From Candidatus Treponema caballi (lineage in GTDB: Bacteria > Spirochaetota > Spirochaetia > Treponematales > Treponemataceae): DNA of 64,000 bases. The notes beneath the pieces were generated by a model, which saw only the letters and a program-made list of their open reading frames with translations, was not told the DNA's origin and did not search any database. Positions 25,667 through 34,256 of the stretch are shown one piece after another. Made by a program: the position numbers and the translations under genes. Where the stretch lies: positions 1 through 64,000 of the forward strand of contig JAGHRS010000006.1 in the NCBI GenBank assembly GCA_018066285.1, read 5' to 3'. The first letter of the stretch is position 1. Every line of letters starts with the position of its first letter.

Positions 25667-27078
25667 TTATCATGCCTTTTTAATCTAAACAACAAAGTAA
25701 GTAACAGGAAACATACTGCGCATATCACTGTTGCTGGAATTGCGAAAGCTGGCAATTCTATTTTTCCTGTAGATGCATACCCCGTTGTAAAAAAACGTTC
25801 TTCTGATACCAGAAGTTTTTCAATTCCATCCATTTTTTTGAATGATTCTGCTGCTGATGAAACATACGAGTCATCAAAGCAGAACAGTGTTTCGTCATTC
25901 TGTGAAATAAGCCCCTCTTTTTCAACGAAAGAAGGAAGAATGACCTTTTCTCCAGCTGATACGGTTTTGTATGAACTGTTGACTTTTCTATAGGCAGCTG
26001 TTTCAGCATACCATTTTTCATTAAGGAAGTCTGAAAGATCAGGATTCCTCATTGAATCATGCATTTCAGAAAGTTCTGCATAACCTGCTGCAGAAAAATC
26101 TCTTTCTTCAGTATACTCCGAAGGTGACGGCAGTAACAAGCCTTGTGTGTTAATTCCTGTTTCTATTGTTCCTGATACCAGGGTTAGAATAAAAAAACAA
26201 ACAGAGAAAATGCTCATAGTAAGCAGTGTTTTCAGATTGTATCTTTTCTTTTCATCAATCCATCTGGCAGAAAGGATATACACAGGCTTAAAATGAGACT
26301 CTTCAAGAGATATTCTTTCAATAAGGTTAACAATAATCAGAAGAAGCGCTGAAATGCATAATCCGGTGATTATGAAAAGGACTGCCCGTAATCCACTCGC
26401 AATGGCGGATATGATGCCTGCTGCAAGAACAATCCATAAATACGTTTTTGTAAGAAGGACTTTAACAGTTCCCTTTCGCCTGACATACATGTCTATAATG
26501 CAGTAAGCAAACAGGAAACAGCTTATTGATGCGGCTACGGAATAGAATGGAACTGCTATTGATGCTGAAATAAAAGGCAGGAGGCATAAAGATTCAGAGG
26601 TCTTCATTTTCGAAACTGCCATAAGGATAATACACGCAAACAGACAGATAACCGGACACAAAACGGGATATTCTACTGAAGCATCAATACCGAAAGGTAT
26701 TTTTTCTTTGTTGAGTGTAGAGATTACTTGATTAAGACTTGTTTCGGGTACATAAAACAAAAAACATGATTCTGATTTATCTCTGAAAAAAAAGGAACGC
26801 ATCGTGTCAGATGAAAAGCCTTCATTATTGTATGGAGCGAGCGTTGGCAGCATTGCGTTTTTTACATTGTAAAGCGAGTTTTCTTTTGAAATAATACCTT
26901 CAGCACCATTGGTAAGCAGAAGATCAAGAACGTCTTTTTCCTGATAATCAGTAGAAATATAGATAATGTTATACTTATCCCAGAATTGTACAGTTGATTT
27001 CATCCTGCATGAATACATCAGGAAAAAAGAAGAAAATGCAATAAGAATTGATACTGTTATAAGCCCCACCCGTTTCAT
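25663..27078 (-). CDS. Unknown polytopic membrane protein coupled to the Rnf-like operon
   Basis: A 471-residue protein I do not recognise. An N-terminal helix (about residues 4-24) is followed by an extracytoplasmic domain of about 110 residues, then roughly eight membrane helices (about 140-320 in total), a second soluble domain of about 120 residues, and a last C-terminal helix ending in basic residues. AAGG is at best spacing for the ATG at 27078 (27081 is an alternative). It overlaps rnfC by 4 bases and starts 10 bases after the DUF212 gene. The coupling suggests it is an accessory or assembly subunit of the Rnf-like complex; this is inference from position only. Confidence 0.85.
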   Translation of the reverse strand: MKRVGLITVSILIAFSSFFLMYSCRMKSTVQFWDKYNIIYISTDYQEKDVLDLLLTNGAEGIISKENSLYNVKNAMLPTLAPYNNEGFSSDTMRSFFFRDKSESCFLFYVPETSLNQVISTLNKEKIPFGIDASVEYPVLCPVICLFACIILMAVSKMKTSESLCLLPFISASIAVPFYSVAASISCFLFAYCIIDMYVRRKGTVKVLLTKTYLWIVLAAGIISAIASGLRAVLFIITGLCISALLLIIVNLIERISLEESHFKPVYILSARWIDEKKRYNLKTLLTMSIFSVCFFILTLVSGTIETGINTQGLLLPSPSEYTEERDFSAAGYAELSEMHDSMRNPDLSDFLNEKWYAETAAYRKVNSSYKTVSAGEKVILPSFVEKEGLISQNDETLFCFDDSYVSSAAESFKKMDGIEKLLVSEERFFTTGYASTGKIELPAFAIPATVICAVCFLLLTLLFRLKRHDK

Positions 27079-27088
27079 CATCAAGCCC

Positions 27089-27568
27089 TTACAAAAGTGA
27101 AAATGCGGTGCCGATGAATATGCCAAGGAAACAGCCCATTATTACTTCAAGAGGCTCGTGTCCATTGATTTCTTTGACCGGATTGAAATGGATGAGTTTT
27201 TTTTCACTGAGCTGTTCGCCCATTCTGTTAATAGTCTTTGCCTGAAGTCCGCTTGATCTGCGGACACCGAGTGCATCTCGTATTACAACTGCTGCAAAAG
27301 CAAATGAAAGACAGAAAATGTCTGATCCAAAACCATTCTTGAATCCGATTGATGTAAAGAGCGAACATACAAGCGCAGAATGGCTGGAAGGCATGCCTCC
27401 TGTACGCCAGAACATAAGTGCAAACAGTTCTGGAAGATTATGTACTTTTCCTGAAAGAAGCTTTATAAGTGCTTTTATGAATTGTGCGACAAACCAGCTG
27501 AAAATACATGAGAGAAAAATAGGATTCGTAACAAACTGATGCAGCTGTTCTTTTGCTTGACTGAACAT
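27089..27568 (-). CDS. DUF212 / divergent PAP2-family membrane protein
   Basis: A 159-residue membrane protein of the DUF212 (YuiD-like) family, distantly related to PAP2 acid phosphatases. Family motifs are RTGGMPSSHSALVCSL, VIRDALGVRRSSG.QA and GHEPLEVIMGCFLGI. The SHS histidine matches the phosphatase core, and a lipid phosphate is the likely substrate, but no activity is established for this family to my knowledge. It is probably the first gene of the long minus-strand run into the Rnf-like operon. It diverges from the RluA gene with only 25 bases between start codons and lacks a Shine-Dalgarno. Confidence 0.88.
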   Translation of the reverse strand: MFSQAKEQLHQFVTNPIFLSCIFSWFVAQFIKALIKLLSGKVHNLPELFALMFWRTGGMPSSHSALVCSLFTSIGFKNGFGSDIFCLSFAFAAVVIRDALGVRRSSGLQAKTINRMGEQLSEKKLIHFNPVKEINGHEPLEVIMGCFLGIFIGTAFSLL

Positions 27569-27587
27569 ATACAGTTAAAATAGTATA
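27557..27587. promoter_or_regulatory. Putative bidirectional promoter between DUF212 and RluA genes
   Basis: On the plus strand TTGACT (27557-27562) and TAGTAT (27581-27586) are 18 bp apart, with the ATG at 27594. On the minus strand a TATACT -10 (complement of 27582-27587) lies upstream of the DUF212 ATG at 27568. The two -10 boxes overlap, so the promoters may exclude each other. Confidence 0.45.
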
Positions 27588-27593
27588 TTGAAT

Positions 27594-28598
27594 ATGGAAT
27601 TTGTGCAATATCGCAGTGGAATGGATGATGAAGGACGTCGTCTTGATAAGGTGCTGCGCATTCTTTTTCCAGATACTCCCCTTTCAAATTTTTACAGTTA
27701 CATCCGCAAAGGTTTAATCCGTATCAACGATAAGAAAACGAAGCAGGATTACCATATTGTCTGTGGTGATATGATTTGTGTTGCCAGATTCCTTAATCTG
27801 AGCAGGCGCAATGAAACAACTGCAAAAACATCAGAATCCCTTCAGCAGCAAGATGAAATCCCCTGTGTCTTCTGTAATGAGCATATCCTTATCCTTAACA
27901 AACCTTATGATATTCCAGTTCACGAAACAGGATCCTATAAAGGAATTACACTTAATCAAATTGTTCTGAAAAAATATCCGGGAACTGGTAATTCCCTTGC
28001 TTTTACGCCAGGACCACTCCACCGTCTGGACAGAAAAACAACCGGTTTAATCTGCTTTTCCCAAAGCATTGAAGGTGCAAGACAGTTTACAGAACTTCTT
28101 AAAAAGCATGAAATCAGGAAGACGTACCTGACCATAATAGACGGCCGTCTTACAGATGATCTGCTTTTTTCGGATATGCTTTCAAAAGCTGAAACTTCAG
28201 ACAAGAGCGCATTTTACACGATGATTGTTACAGATGAAAAAGAAACTGCGCCAGAAAATGCTAAAAAAGCGATAACAAAGATACATCCTGTGGCATCAGG
28301 CTTTTACGAAAAAAAAGCGGTTACTCTTGCAGAAGTAACAATTGAAACAGGAAGGACTCATCAGATTAGAAGCCAGTGTGCTTCTCACGGATATCCGCTT
28401 TTTGGTGATTCTGCTTATGGAGGGACTCGGTATTCATGCCTCTTCCTACATGCATGGAAATTAGACATACAAAAACCTAATGCCTTGGGTTTGCCAGGCA
28501 GTATTTCATCTCCTCTTCCGGCAAGATTCTGTGAGTTCATAAAAAAATACTTGCCCGCTGTAGATATATCTCTATATAATCAGAGTCTGGAACTATGA
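27594..28598 (+). CDS. RluA-family 23S rRNA pseudouridine synthase (RluC/RluD type)
   Basis: A 334-residue enzyme that isomerises uridine to pseudouridine in rRNA. An S4-like RNA-binding domain comes first (GRRLDKVLRILFPDTPLSNF), followed by the catalytic domain with the signature PGPLHRLDRKTTGL, whose aspartate is the catalytic residue, and EVTIETGRTHQIRSQCASHG. The frame can begin at a TTG (27588), but the ATG at 27594 is preferred; neither has a ribosome binding site. The stop overlaps the next gene by 4 bases. The exact uridine targeted is not decidable here. Confidence 0.93.
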   Translation: MEFVQYRSGMDDEGRRLDKVLRILFPDTPLSNFYSYIRKGLIRINDKKTKQDYHIVCGDMICVARFLNLSRRNETTAKTSESLQQQDEIPCVFCNEHILILNKPYDIPVHETGSYKGITLNQIVLKKYPGTGNSLAFTPGPLHRLDRKTTGLICFSQSIEGARQFTELLKKHEIRKTYLTIIDGRLTDDLLFSDMLSKAETSDKSAFYTMIVTDEKETAPENAKKAITKIHPVASGFYEKKAVTLAEVTIETGRTHQIRSQCASHGYPLFGDSAYGGTRYSCLFLHAWKLDIQKPNALGLPGSISSPLPARFCEFIKKYLPAVDISLYNQSLEL

Positions 28599-29452
28599 AT
28601 ATTCTCAACAACATTGTCTGGAAATTTAAGGGTGTCACTGTATATGCCCTGGTTGGTGAAAGTGGCACAGGAAAAAGTTTCAGGGCAAAACTGCTTGCAC
28701 AGAAATACGGTATTGATGTCATCATAGATGACGGTCTTCTCATTCAGGATGACAAAATCATTGCAGGACACTCAGCAAAAAGGGAATCAACTTTCCTTGC
28801 TGCAGTCCGTGTTGCTCTTTTTGATGATAAAGAAGACCGTGATGCTGTTGCACGTGTACTACAGAAAAAGAAAAGCGTTAAGAAAATCCTCATACTCGGA
28901 ACATCCGAAAAGATGGTAAATAAGATAGCACTCCGTCTTCAGCTTCCGGCACCGTCTAAAATCATCAAGATTGATGAGATAGCAACACAGGAAGAGATTG
29001 ATCTTGCAATACGTTCGCGAAGGATTGAGGGAAAGCATGTAATTCCGGTTCCGGCAATTGAAATAAAGAGAAGCTATCCGCAGATATTCTATAATACAGT
29101 AAAGGTCTTTCTCCGTCGCAAAAACAAAACACCTGATTCAAAGATTTACGAAAAGTCAGTTGTCCGTCCGGAGTTTTCCAAAAAAGGAAGGATTGAAATC
29201 TCTGAAGCAGCCCTTTCTCAGATGGTTATGCATTGTGTAAGCGAGTTTGACAAGCAGATCCGCGTTAAGAAACTGACAATCAAGACAGATACCCGTGGTT
29301 ACCGGTTCATCATCACTATTGATGTACCTTTCGGCATGCAGCTTACCGGTACCATCCATACCATGCAGAAATATATAATCGACAATATTGAACGTTATAC
29401 CGGTATTCTGATTGAGGAAGTAAGCATCGTTATTGATAAAATCATGCAGTAG
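28595..29452 (+). CDS. P-loop NTPase fused to an Asp23/Gls24-like domain
   Basis: A 285-residue protein with an unusual domain pair. Residues 15-130 form a P-loop module with Walker A GESGTGKS (21-28) and a possible Walker B at KKILILGTSE. After a basic middle segment (150-200), residues 205-283 resemble the Asp23/Gls24/Alx family: two helices around an RVKKLTIKTDTRGYRF strand segment and a closing IERYTGILIEEVSIVI. Asp23 proteins are cell-envelope or stress associated in Gram-positives. The nucleotide may be ATP or GTP. It is coupled by a 4-base overlap to the RluA gene and overlaps the convergent pcnB by 11 bases. Confidence 0.75.
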   Translation: MNILNNIVWKFKGVTVYALVGESGTGKSFRAKLLAQKYGIDVIIDDGLLIQDDKIIAGHSAKRESTFLAAVRVALFDDKEDRDAVARVLQKKKSVKKILILGTSEKMVNKIALRLQLPAPSKIIKIDEIATQEEIDLAIRSRRIEGKHVIPVPAIEIKRSYPQIFYNTVKVFLRRKNKTPDSKIYEKSVVRPEFSKKGRIEISEAALSQMVMHCVSEFDKQIRVKKLTIKTDTRGYRFIITIDVPFGMQLTGTIHTMQKYIIDNIERYTGILIEEVSIVIDKIMQ

Positions 29453-30650
29453 GTACAGCTGCTGAGGCTGCAGATGTTGCTGGAATAACAACGTGTTCTG
29501 CTTTCTGGGCGGCAGTTTTTGCTGCATCAGATCTTTTCGGTCTTCTTCTTGGTGCAGCTTTCTTTACCCTCTTTTCACCTGCATTTTTAGGGATGCGGAT
29601 TGTGACGCCAAGCATCTTAAGAGTTTCCCGTATGGCAAACTCAAGTTCAGTACGCTGTGGGTTCATTGGAAGAACGAAATTCCTGCACTGAGCCCATGTC
29701 TTTGAGTAAAGTTCTCCAGCCTGTGATGATTCTGCCTCTTTTTTCCAGTCAGTAAGATTGTCTATAAAGTCATATATGATGTAGACAAGCTTTCTTCCAA
29801 CACGTACATCCGGAGTCACAGCAACGAGTGCATCAAGGTCACGGAGATGCTTGAGATAGTTTTCCTCGAAAGACTGCTTTTCGTACATCATGCCTGTAGC
29901 ACCTGGCTGCAGATACATGTACAGATCAGTTTCAAGAGCGAGGTTTACAATGTCATACGAGTGACCAGAGTTTATTATTTTAAGGAGTTCTTCTGTAAGT
30001 CGTGATGGAGAAACCTGTGAAAGCAGTTTTGCTGATTTACAGATTTTGCGCTTGAGCTGATGAGGAAGCTTGAATCCTGTTGTGGCTGCATATTTTATGG
30101 CTCTGAGCATACGGACAGGGTCTTCGACAAATATCGTCCTGAGTGGAATAACAGGTTTAATAATGCCTTCCCGAATATCCTTTACGCCATTTACATAATC
30201 AATAACCTGCTCTTTAAGCGGATCATAATAAAGCGCATTTAAAGTGAAATCGCGGCGCATGACATCTTCATCGATTGTTCCAAAACTGTTTCCCACTGTT
30301 CCGTCACAGATTGAGCGGAATGTGCTTACTTCAAATATTTTGGTTCCGAAGAAAATGTGGACGAGTCTGAAGCGTTTTCCTATGATGCGTGAATTTCTGA
30401 AAAGCTTCTTTATGCGGGATGGTGTTGCATCCGTTACTATATCAAAATCTTTTGGTGTATTTCCGACAATGAGGTCACGGACTGCACCGCCTACTATGTA
30501 AGCGGTGTAGCCATATTCTTTTAACTGAGTAATGACGCGTATTGCGTCAGGATCTATCTTTTCAAAAGGAATGCCGTGTTCTTCTTTTGTATATACGACA
30601 GCTTTTTTTACAGGTTTTCCGTTTTTATCCTGCGAATATCTTATAAGCAC
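29442..30650 (-). CDS. pcnB: Poly(A) polymerase I / CCA-type nucleotidyltransferase
   Basis: A 402-residue class II nucleotidyltransferase. The catalytic head has YIVGGAVRDLIVGNTPKDFD with the two metal-binding aspartates, followed by IGKRFRLVHIFFG, which matches the PcnB flavour of the family, and RRDFTLNALYYDP. The C-terminus is basic (RVKKAAPRRRPKRSD), as in poly(A) polymerases. PcnB adds poly(A) tails that promote RNA decay. Since both tRNAs here lack an encoded CCA, a CCA-adding role should be kept in mind. The 3' end overlaps the convergent Asp23-fusion gene by 11 bases. Confidence 0.88.
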   Translation of the reverse strand: MLIRYSQDKNGKPVKKAVVYTKEEHGIPFEKIDPDAIRVITQLKEYGYTAYIVGGAVRDLIVGNTPKDFDIVTDATPSRIKKLFRNSRIIGKRFRLVHIFFGTKIFEVSTFRSICDGTVGNSFGTIDEDVMRRDFTLNALYYDPLKEQVIDYVNGVKDIREGIIKPVIPLRTIFVEDPVRMLRAIKYAATTGFKLPHQLKRKICKSAKLLSQVSPSRLTEELLKIINSGHSYDIVNLALETDLYMYLQPGATGMMYEKQSFEENYLKHLRDLDALVAVTPDVRVGRKLVYIIYDFIDNLTDWKKEAESSQAGELYSKTWAQCRNFVLPMNPQRTELEFAIRETLKMLGVTIRIPKNAGEKRVKKAAPRRRPKRSDAAKTAAQKAEHVVIPATSAASAAVPTA

Positions 30651-30678
30651 GAGTTAAAAATAGCAGATTTTAACGTTC

Positions 30679-31605
30679 TTATGCAATATGTGCAGAAATC
30701 CAGTCAAGAACGTCTTTCTCAACTTCTTCGTGGTTAATCTCGTTGAGAAGCTCGTGACGGCAGCCTGGATACAGCTTCATAGTAAGGTCTTTGATGCCGT
30801 TTTCCTTATAGATTGCATGAAGCTGCGGAACGGTCTTGCCCCAGTCTCCTACAGGGTCTTCCTCTCCTGAAATGATGAATACAGGCAGGTCAAGAGGGAT
30901 TTTCTTCATGTTGCTTTTCTTATGGATGGTACAGAGGCCGCCAAAGAAGTCATAGAAGAACTCATTCGTGCATTTGAAGCCGCAGTATGGATTATCCATA
31001 TACTTCTTTACTTCTTCTGTGTCGCGGGAAAGCCATTCAAATCCTGTTTCGGCTTCCGGAATATGAGTACAATAACTGCCGAAAGCAAGATTATCGATGA
31101 AGTTGGAGCGTTTCTTTGCACCCGTAAAGAACTTGATGAGTCCTGCCATGAAATGACCTGCTCTTGTAAGCGGAAGACGCGGACCTGCTGAACCACAGAT
31201 GACGCAGCCTGTTATGTCTTTTCCAAACTGCTCAATGAAAGACTGGGTGACGAATGAGCCGAATGAGTGTCCGAAAAGGAATACCGGCTTATCCGGGAAG
31301 TCTTTATGGGCTTTCATGACCATTTCATGCACATCAAGAACGACACGCTGGAAACCGTCTTTATCTGCAAGATAGCCAAGTTCATTGAGATTGGCGGCAG
31401 TCTCTCCGTGTCCGCGGTGATCATGGCCGTAAAAAGCGATGCCGTTTTCTGCACAGAGAGAAGCAAAACGGTCATATCTCATGGCAAATTCTGCCATACC
31501 GTGACTGAGCTGGACGACAGCCTTTACATTTCCTTCAGGAATCCATGTGTGTAACGCGACTTTCTTTCCATCTGACATTTCTACAAATACAGTTTCTTTC
31601 TTCAT
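30679..31605 (-). CDS. Alpha/beta hydrolase, monoacylglycerol-lipase-like
   Basis: A 308-residue serine hydrolase. The nucleophile elbow is FGHSFGSF, the oxyanion region is LSHGMAEFAMRYDRFA, and the catalytic Asp and His are likely in FIISGEEDPVGDWG and YPGCRHELLNE. GHDHRGHGET is typical of monoglyceride lipase/lysophospholipase L2-like enzymes. There is no signal peptide, so it acts in the cytosol, probably on acylglycerol or lysophospholipid. AAAGGGG precedes the ATG. It stands 28 bases upstream of pcnB on the same strand and diverges from the rlmD-like gene. Confidence 0.9.
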   Translation of the reverse strand: MKKETVFVEMSDGKKVALHTWIPEGNVKAVVQLSHGMAEFAMRYDRFASLCAENGIAFYGHDHRGHGETAANLNELGYLADKDGFQRVVLDVHEMVMKAHKDFPDKPVFLFGHSFGSFVTQSFIEQFGKDITGCVICGSAGPRLPLTRAGHFMAGLIKFFTGAKKRSNFIDNLAFGSYCTHIPEAETGFEWLSRDTEEVKKYMDNPYCGFKCTNEFFYDFFGGLCTIHKKSNMKKIPLDLPVFIISGEEDPVGDWGKTVPQLHAIYKENGIKDLTMKLYPGCRHELLNEINHEEVEKDVLDWISAHIA

Positions 31606-31646
31606 ATGGTAGCCCCTTTAAAAATCTGATATAGTTATTAAGAATT

Positions 31647-32807
31647 ATGACTATTATAGCAGATAAAATGGTTTGTGGCGGAGATTGCATAACAAAAATT
31701 GATGGAAAGACAGTTTTTGTTTCAGGCATCCTTCCTGGCGAAGAAGCTTCAATAAAGATTGTAGAATCACGGAAAGATTTTGACCGTGCGGAAGTGCTTG
31801 CCATAACAAAGACATCTCCTCACCGCAGGCAGCCTCCCTGCCCTTATTACGGCAGCTGCGGCGGCTGTAACCTTCAGATTGCGGATGATGACTACCAGAA
31901 GGAACTGCGTCTTTCCATCCTTAAAGACTGTTTCAGACGCGGACTGGGCAGGACGCTTGGTTCAGATAAAGACATTACAGACGTTATTGACGCAGCAACA
32001 GTTCTTTCAGGCTCATCCTGGAACTACAGAAGCCGCTTCCAGTTCCATTCAGACGGTCTTAAGAAAAAAGCGGATGAAAGCATAATCGCCATAGATTCAT
32101 GTATGGTTGCCACAGATAAAGTCAACAGTGTTCTTGAAGGGAAGAAACTACCGGTTGGTAGCGAACGCACACATGTCTTTGAGAACCTTGTTGCATCCGA
32201 TGATGCTGAAAACACAGAATATCTGGCTAAAATCGGGGACGCCGAACTTCTTTTCAATGTACGCGGCTTTTTCCAGTCTAATCTGGAAATGATGACCAGA
32301 ACGATTACCCTCATTAAAAATGAACTGTCGGAACGCCTTGAAAAGCATTCCTGCAATAAAACTACCGAAAGGTTGCTTCTTGATATGTATTGCGGAGTCG
32401 GAACCTTTACACGCTTTCTTGGTCCTTTGTTTTCAAAAAGCTTTCTTGTTGAACATAATGCGCATGCAATCGGATATGCTGAGAAAAATGTCGCTGATAT
32501 ACCTCACGCTTCTTATGCAATGAGTGGAGCCAAATGGGTCCGCACTCCTGAAGCAAAAGCTGATTATGCTGCTGTAGTCATTGATCCCCCGCGTTCAGGC
32601 ATGGAAAAGGAAGTTGCCGCATGGCTCTGTAATAAAAAAACGCCGCTTATTATTTCTGTTTCATGCGATCCGGTAACACACGCACGTGATGCGGCAAAGC
32701 TCATACAGAGCGGATACAGGCTTGAAAAGCTCGTTCTCCTGGACTTTTATCCGCAGACAAGCCACATTGAGTCGTTCGCCGTCTTCACCAGCCAGAGCAA
32801 AAGGTAA
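31647..32807 (+). CDS. rlmD: 23S rRNA (uracil-5-)-methyltransferase, RlmD/RumA type
   Basis: A 386-residue SAM-dependent enzyme making 5-methyluridine in rRNA. An N-terminal TRAM-like domain (MVCGGDCITKIDGKTVFVSG) is followed by the [4Fe-4S] site CPYYGSCGGCNLQ, the SAM-binding motif LLLDMYCGVGTFTRFL, the VIDPPRSG motif and the catalytic cysteine in SVSCDPVTHARD. This layout is that of RumA/RlmCD rather than TrmA. The exact position modified is uncertain. The -10-like TATAGT at 31630 leaves only a few bases of leader. It is followed after 6 bases by the beta-propeller gene. Confidence 0.9.
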   Translation: MTIIADKMVCGGDCITKIDGKTVFVSGILPGEEASIKIVESRKDFDRAEVLAITKTSPHRRQPPCPYYGSCGGCNLQIADDDYQKELRLSILKDCFRRGLGRTLGSDKDITDVIDAATVLSGSSWNYRSRFQFHSDGLKKKADESIIAIDSCMVATDKVNSVLEGKKLPVGSERTHVFENLVASDDAENTEYLAKIGDAELLFNVRGFFQSNLEMMTRTITLIKNELSERLEKHSCNKTTERLLLDMYCGVGTFTRFLGPLFSKSFLVEHNAHAIGYAEKNVADIPHASYAMSGAKWVRTPEAKADYAAVVIDPPRSGMEKEVAAWLCNKKTPLIISVSCDPVTHARDAAKLIQSGYRLEKLVLLDFYPQTSHIESFAVFTSQSKR

Positions 32808-32813
32808 TACGGC

Positions 32814-34184
32814 ATGAAGAAAGCCTCATCATGTATACTTTTTTTGATTTTTCTTATTTTTTGCGTCTTTCCCTTGTATTCAATTGAATTAACTGCTCCT
32901 GACTGGGAGTTTGTCGCTGACGGCGTCTCGGTAAGCCAGCCTGTAAGGACAAGCTGGGGTTTTGTAACGGTAACTGACGGAAGATCGCTCATTGGATGGA
33001 CGGAAAGCGGCGAAAAGCGCTTTCATCAGATGCTTAAGAGAAAGCCGTCAGAACTATTGTGTGCAGATTCATCTGATTTTATTTGGAATGTCTCCTATGA
33101 CAGGCAATATCTGTCGTATTTCAACCCTGACGGCGTGCTTTTGTGGGAAAAGAAACTTGATGCACGGTCAGCTGCCGTGATGCCGGTACCGGGACGGGAC
33201 GGCCGCCTATTTCTTGCACTTGAAAATGCTGTCATTTGCGTTGATATCAACGGAAAAACGGTATGGAGTTATGAAATAAACGGCAGCCAGATTCTGAGCT
33301 TGTATGAAAAAGCAGACGGTTCTCTCCTGATTAACGGAAATATGTGCCTTTCACCCTTTGGCGAGCTGCTTTCTGAAAGCGGAACAGACACAGAAAGCAG
33401 CGTAAACTCATCAGTTTCTGATTTTATTCACTCCGAAACATGCGATTTCAGAATAACTTCTTCTTCTGGAAGCAAAGAAGTTACGGCATACGATTTTGAC
33501 GGAAAAGAACTATGGAGAAAAGCATTCACGCCGGAAAAAGTGCTTTATGTTGTGATTACTGATTCAACCATTATTGCACTCAGTGAAAGCTGGACTATTG
33601 CCGGGTATACCTACAGTTCCATCCCATCTCATGCTGTTCTTAAAGTGCCCGAACAAAATGCATTATATGAAAGTGTGTATGGCACATCATCTGTTGAGAA
33701 AAACTACCGTACGATAGTTAGTGGTCTTAAACGCATTATAACCGTAATAAACCGATCATCAGTTAATGCTTCAACCCGGGATGTATTTCATGATATGCAG
33801 ACATTGCAGAAAGCACAAAACGCGGGATATGACTTTTCTTCCCTCATTGCAGAAATAATAATGAAGGAAAATGATCCCGGAGTACTGCAGACAGCACTTT
33901 TTGCTGCAGCAGGAACAGGACGTGATCCGGATGGCTTAATCTTTGATGCAGTTGAAGCACGTGTTTCTTATCCCTCTTTCAGATATGATGATGGTCTTTA
34001 TGCGGCTTTTATTGATGCCCTTTTCAACATCTGTGTGACATCCGGAGATAAAGAAAGAATCGTCCGTGCTAAAAAAACTGTCACTCCTCTGGTAACGCTA
34101 TTTAACCGTACGCTTGTTCAGAAACATGCGGCAGAAGTGCTTGAAAAGCTCATTATTATGGAAAAAGGTAATAATTCTCAGTAA
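32814..34184 (+). CDS. Exported beta-propeller-like protein, unknown function
   Basis: A 456-residue protein with a signal peptide (about residues 1-23, cleavage near PLYSIE). Residues 30-280 contain repeats of the PQQ/WD-like kind: short blocks such as GVLLWEKKL, GKTVWSYEI and GKELWRKAF recur, each with a tryptophan before a strand, as in PQQ-type propellers. The C-terminal part (about 310-450) is helical and HEAT-like (PGVLQTALFAAAGTGRDPDG). It probably acts in the periplasm as a scaffold or sensor. It lies between rlmD and the P83/100 gene. I do not recognise a named family. Confidence 0.75.
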   Translation: MKKASSCILFLIFLIFCVFPLYSIELTAPDWEFVADGVSVSQPVRTSWGFVTVTDGRSLIGWTESGEKRFHQMLKRKPSELLCADSSDFIWNVSYDRQYLSYFNPDGVLLWEKKLDARSAAVMPVPGRDGRLFLALENAVICVDINGKTVWSYEINGSQILSLYEKADGSLLINGNMCLSPFGELLSESGTDTESSVNSSVSDFIHSETCDFRITSSSGSKEVTAYDFDGKELWRKAFTPEKVLYVVITDSTIIALSESWTIAGYTYSSIPSHAVLKVPEQNALYESVYGTSSVEKNYRTIVSGLKRIITVINRSSVNASTRDVFHDMQTLQKAQNAGYDFSSLIAEIIMKENDPGVLQTALFAAAGTGRDPDGLIFDAVEARVSYPSFRYDDGLYAAFIDALFNICVTSGDKERIVRAKKTVTPLVTLFNRTLVQKHAAEVLEKLIIMEKGNNSQ

Positions 34185-34196
34185 ATCATTATAACG

Positions 34197-34225
34197 TTTA
34201 CAAATCGTATCTAAGCCTGTAAAAT
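34197..34225 (+). promoter_or_regulatory. Sigma-70 promoter of the P83/100 gene
   Basis: TTTACA (34197-34202) and TAAAAT (34220-34225) are 17 bp apart. A GGAG ribosome binding site (about 34245-34248) and the ATG at 34257 follow, so this gene has a conventional leader. Confidence 0.75.
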
Positions 34226-34256
34226 AAAAGAGTAACATATCTTCTGGAGCGTTTTT

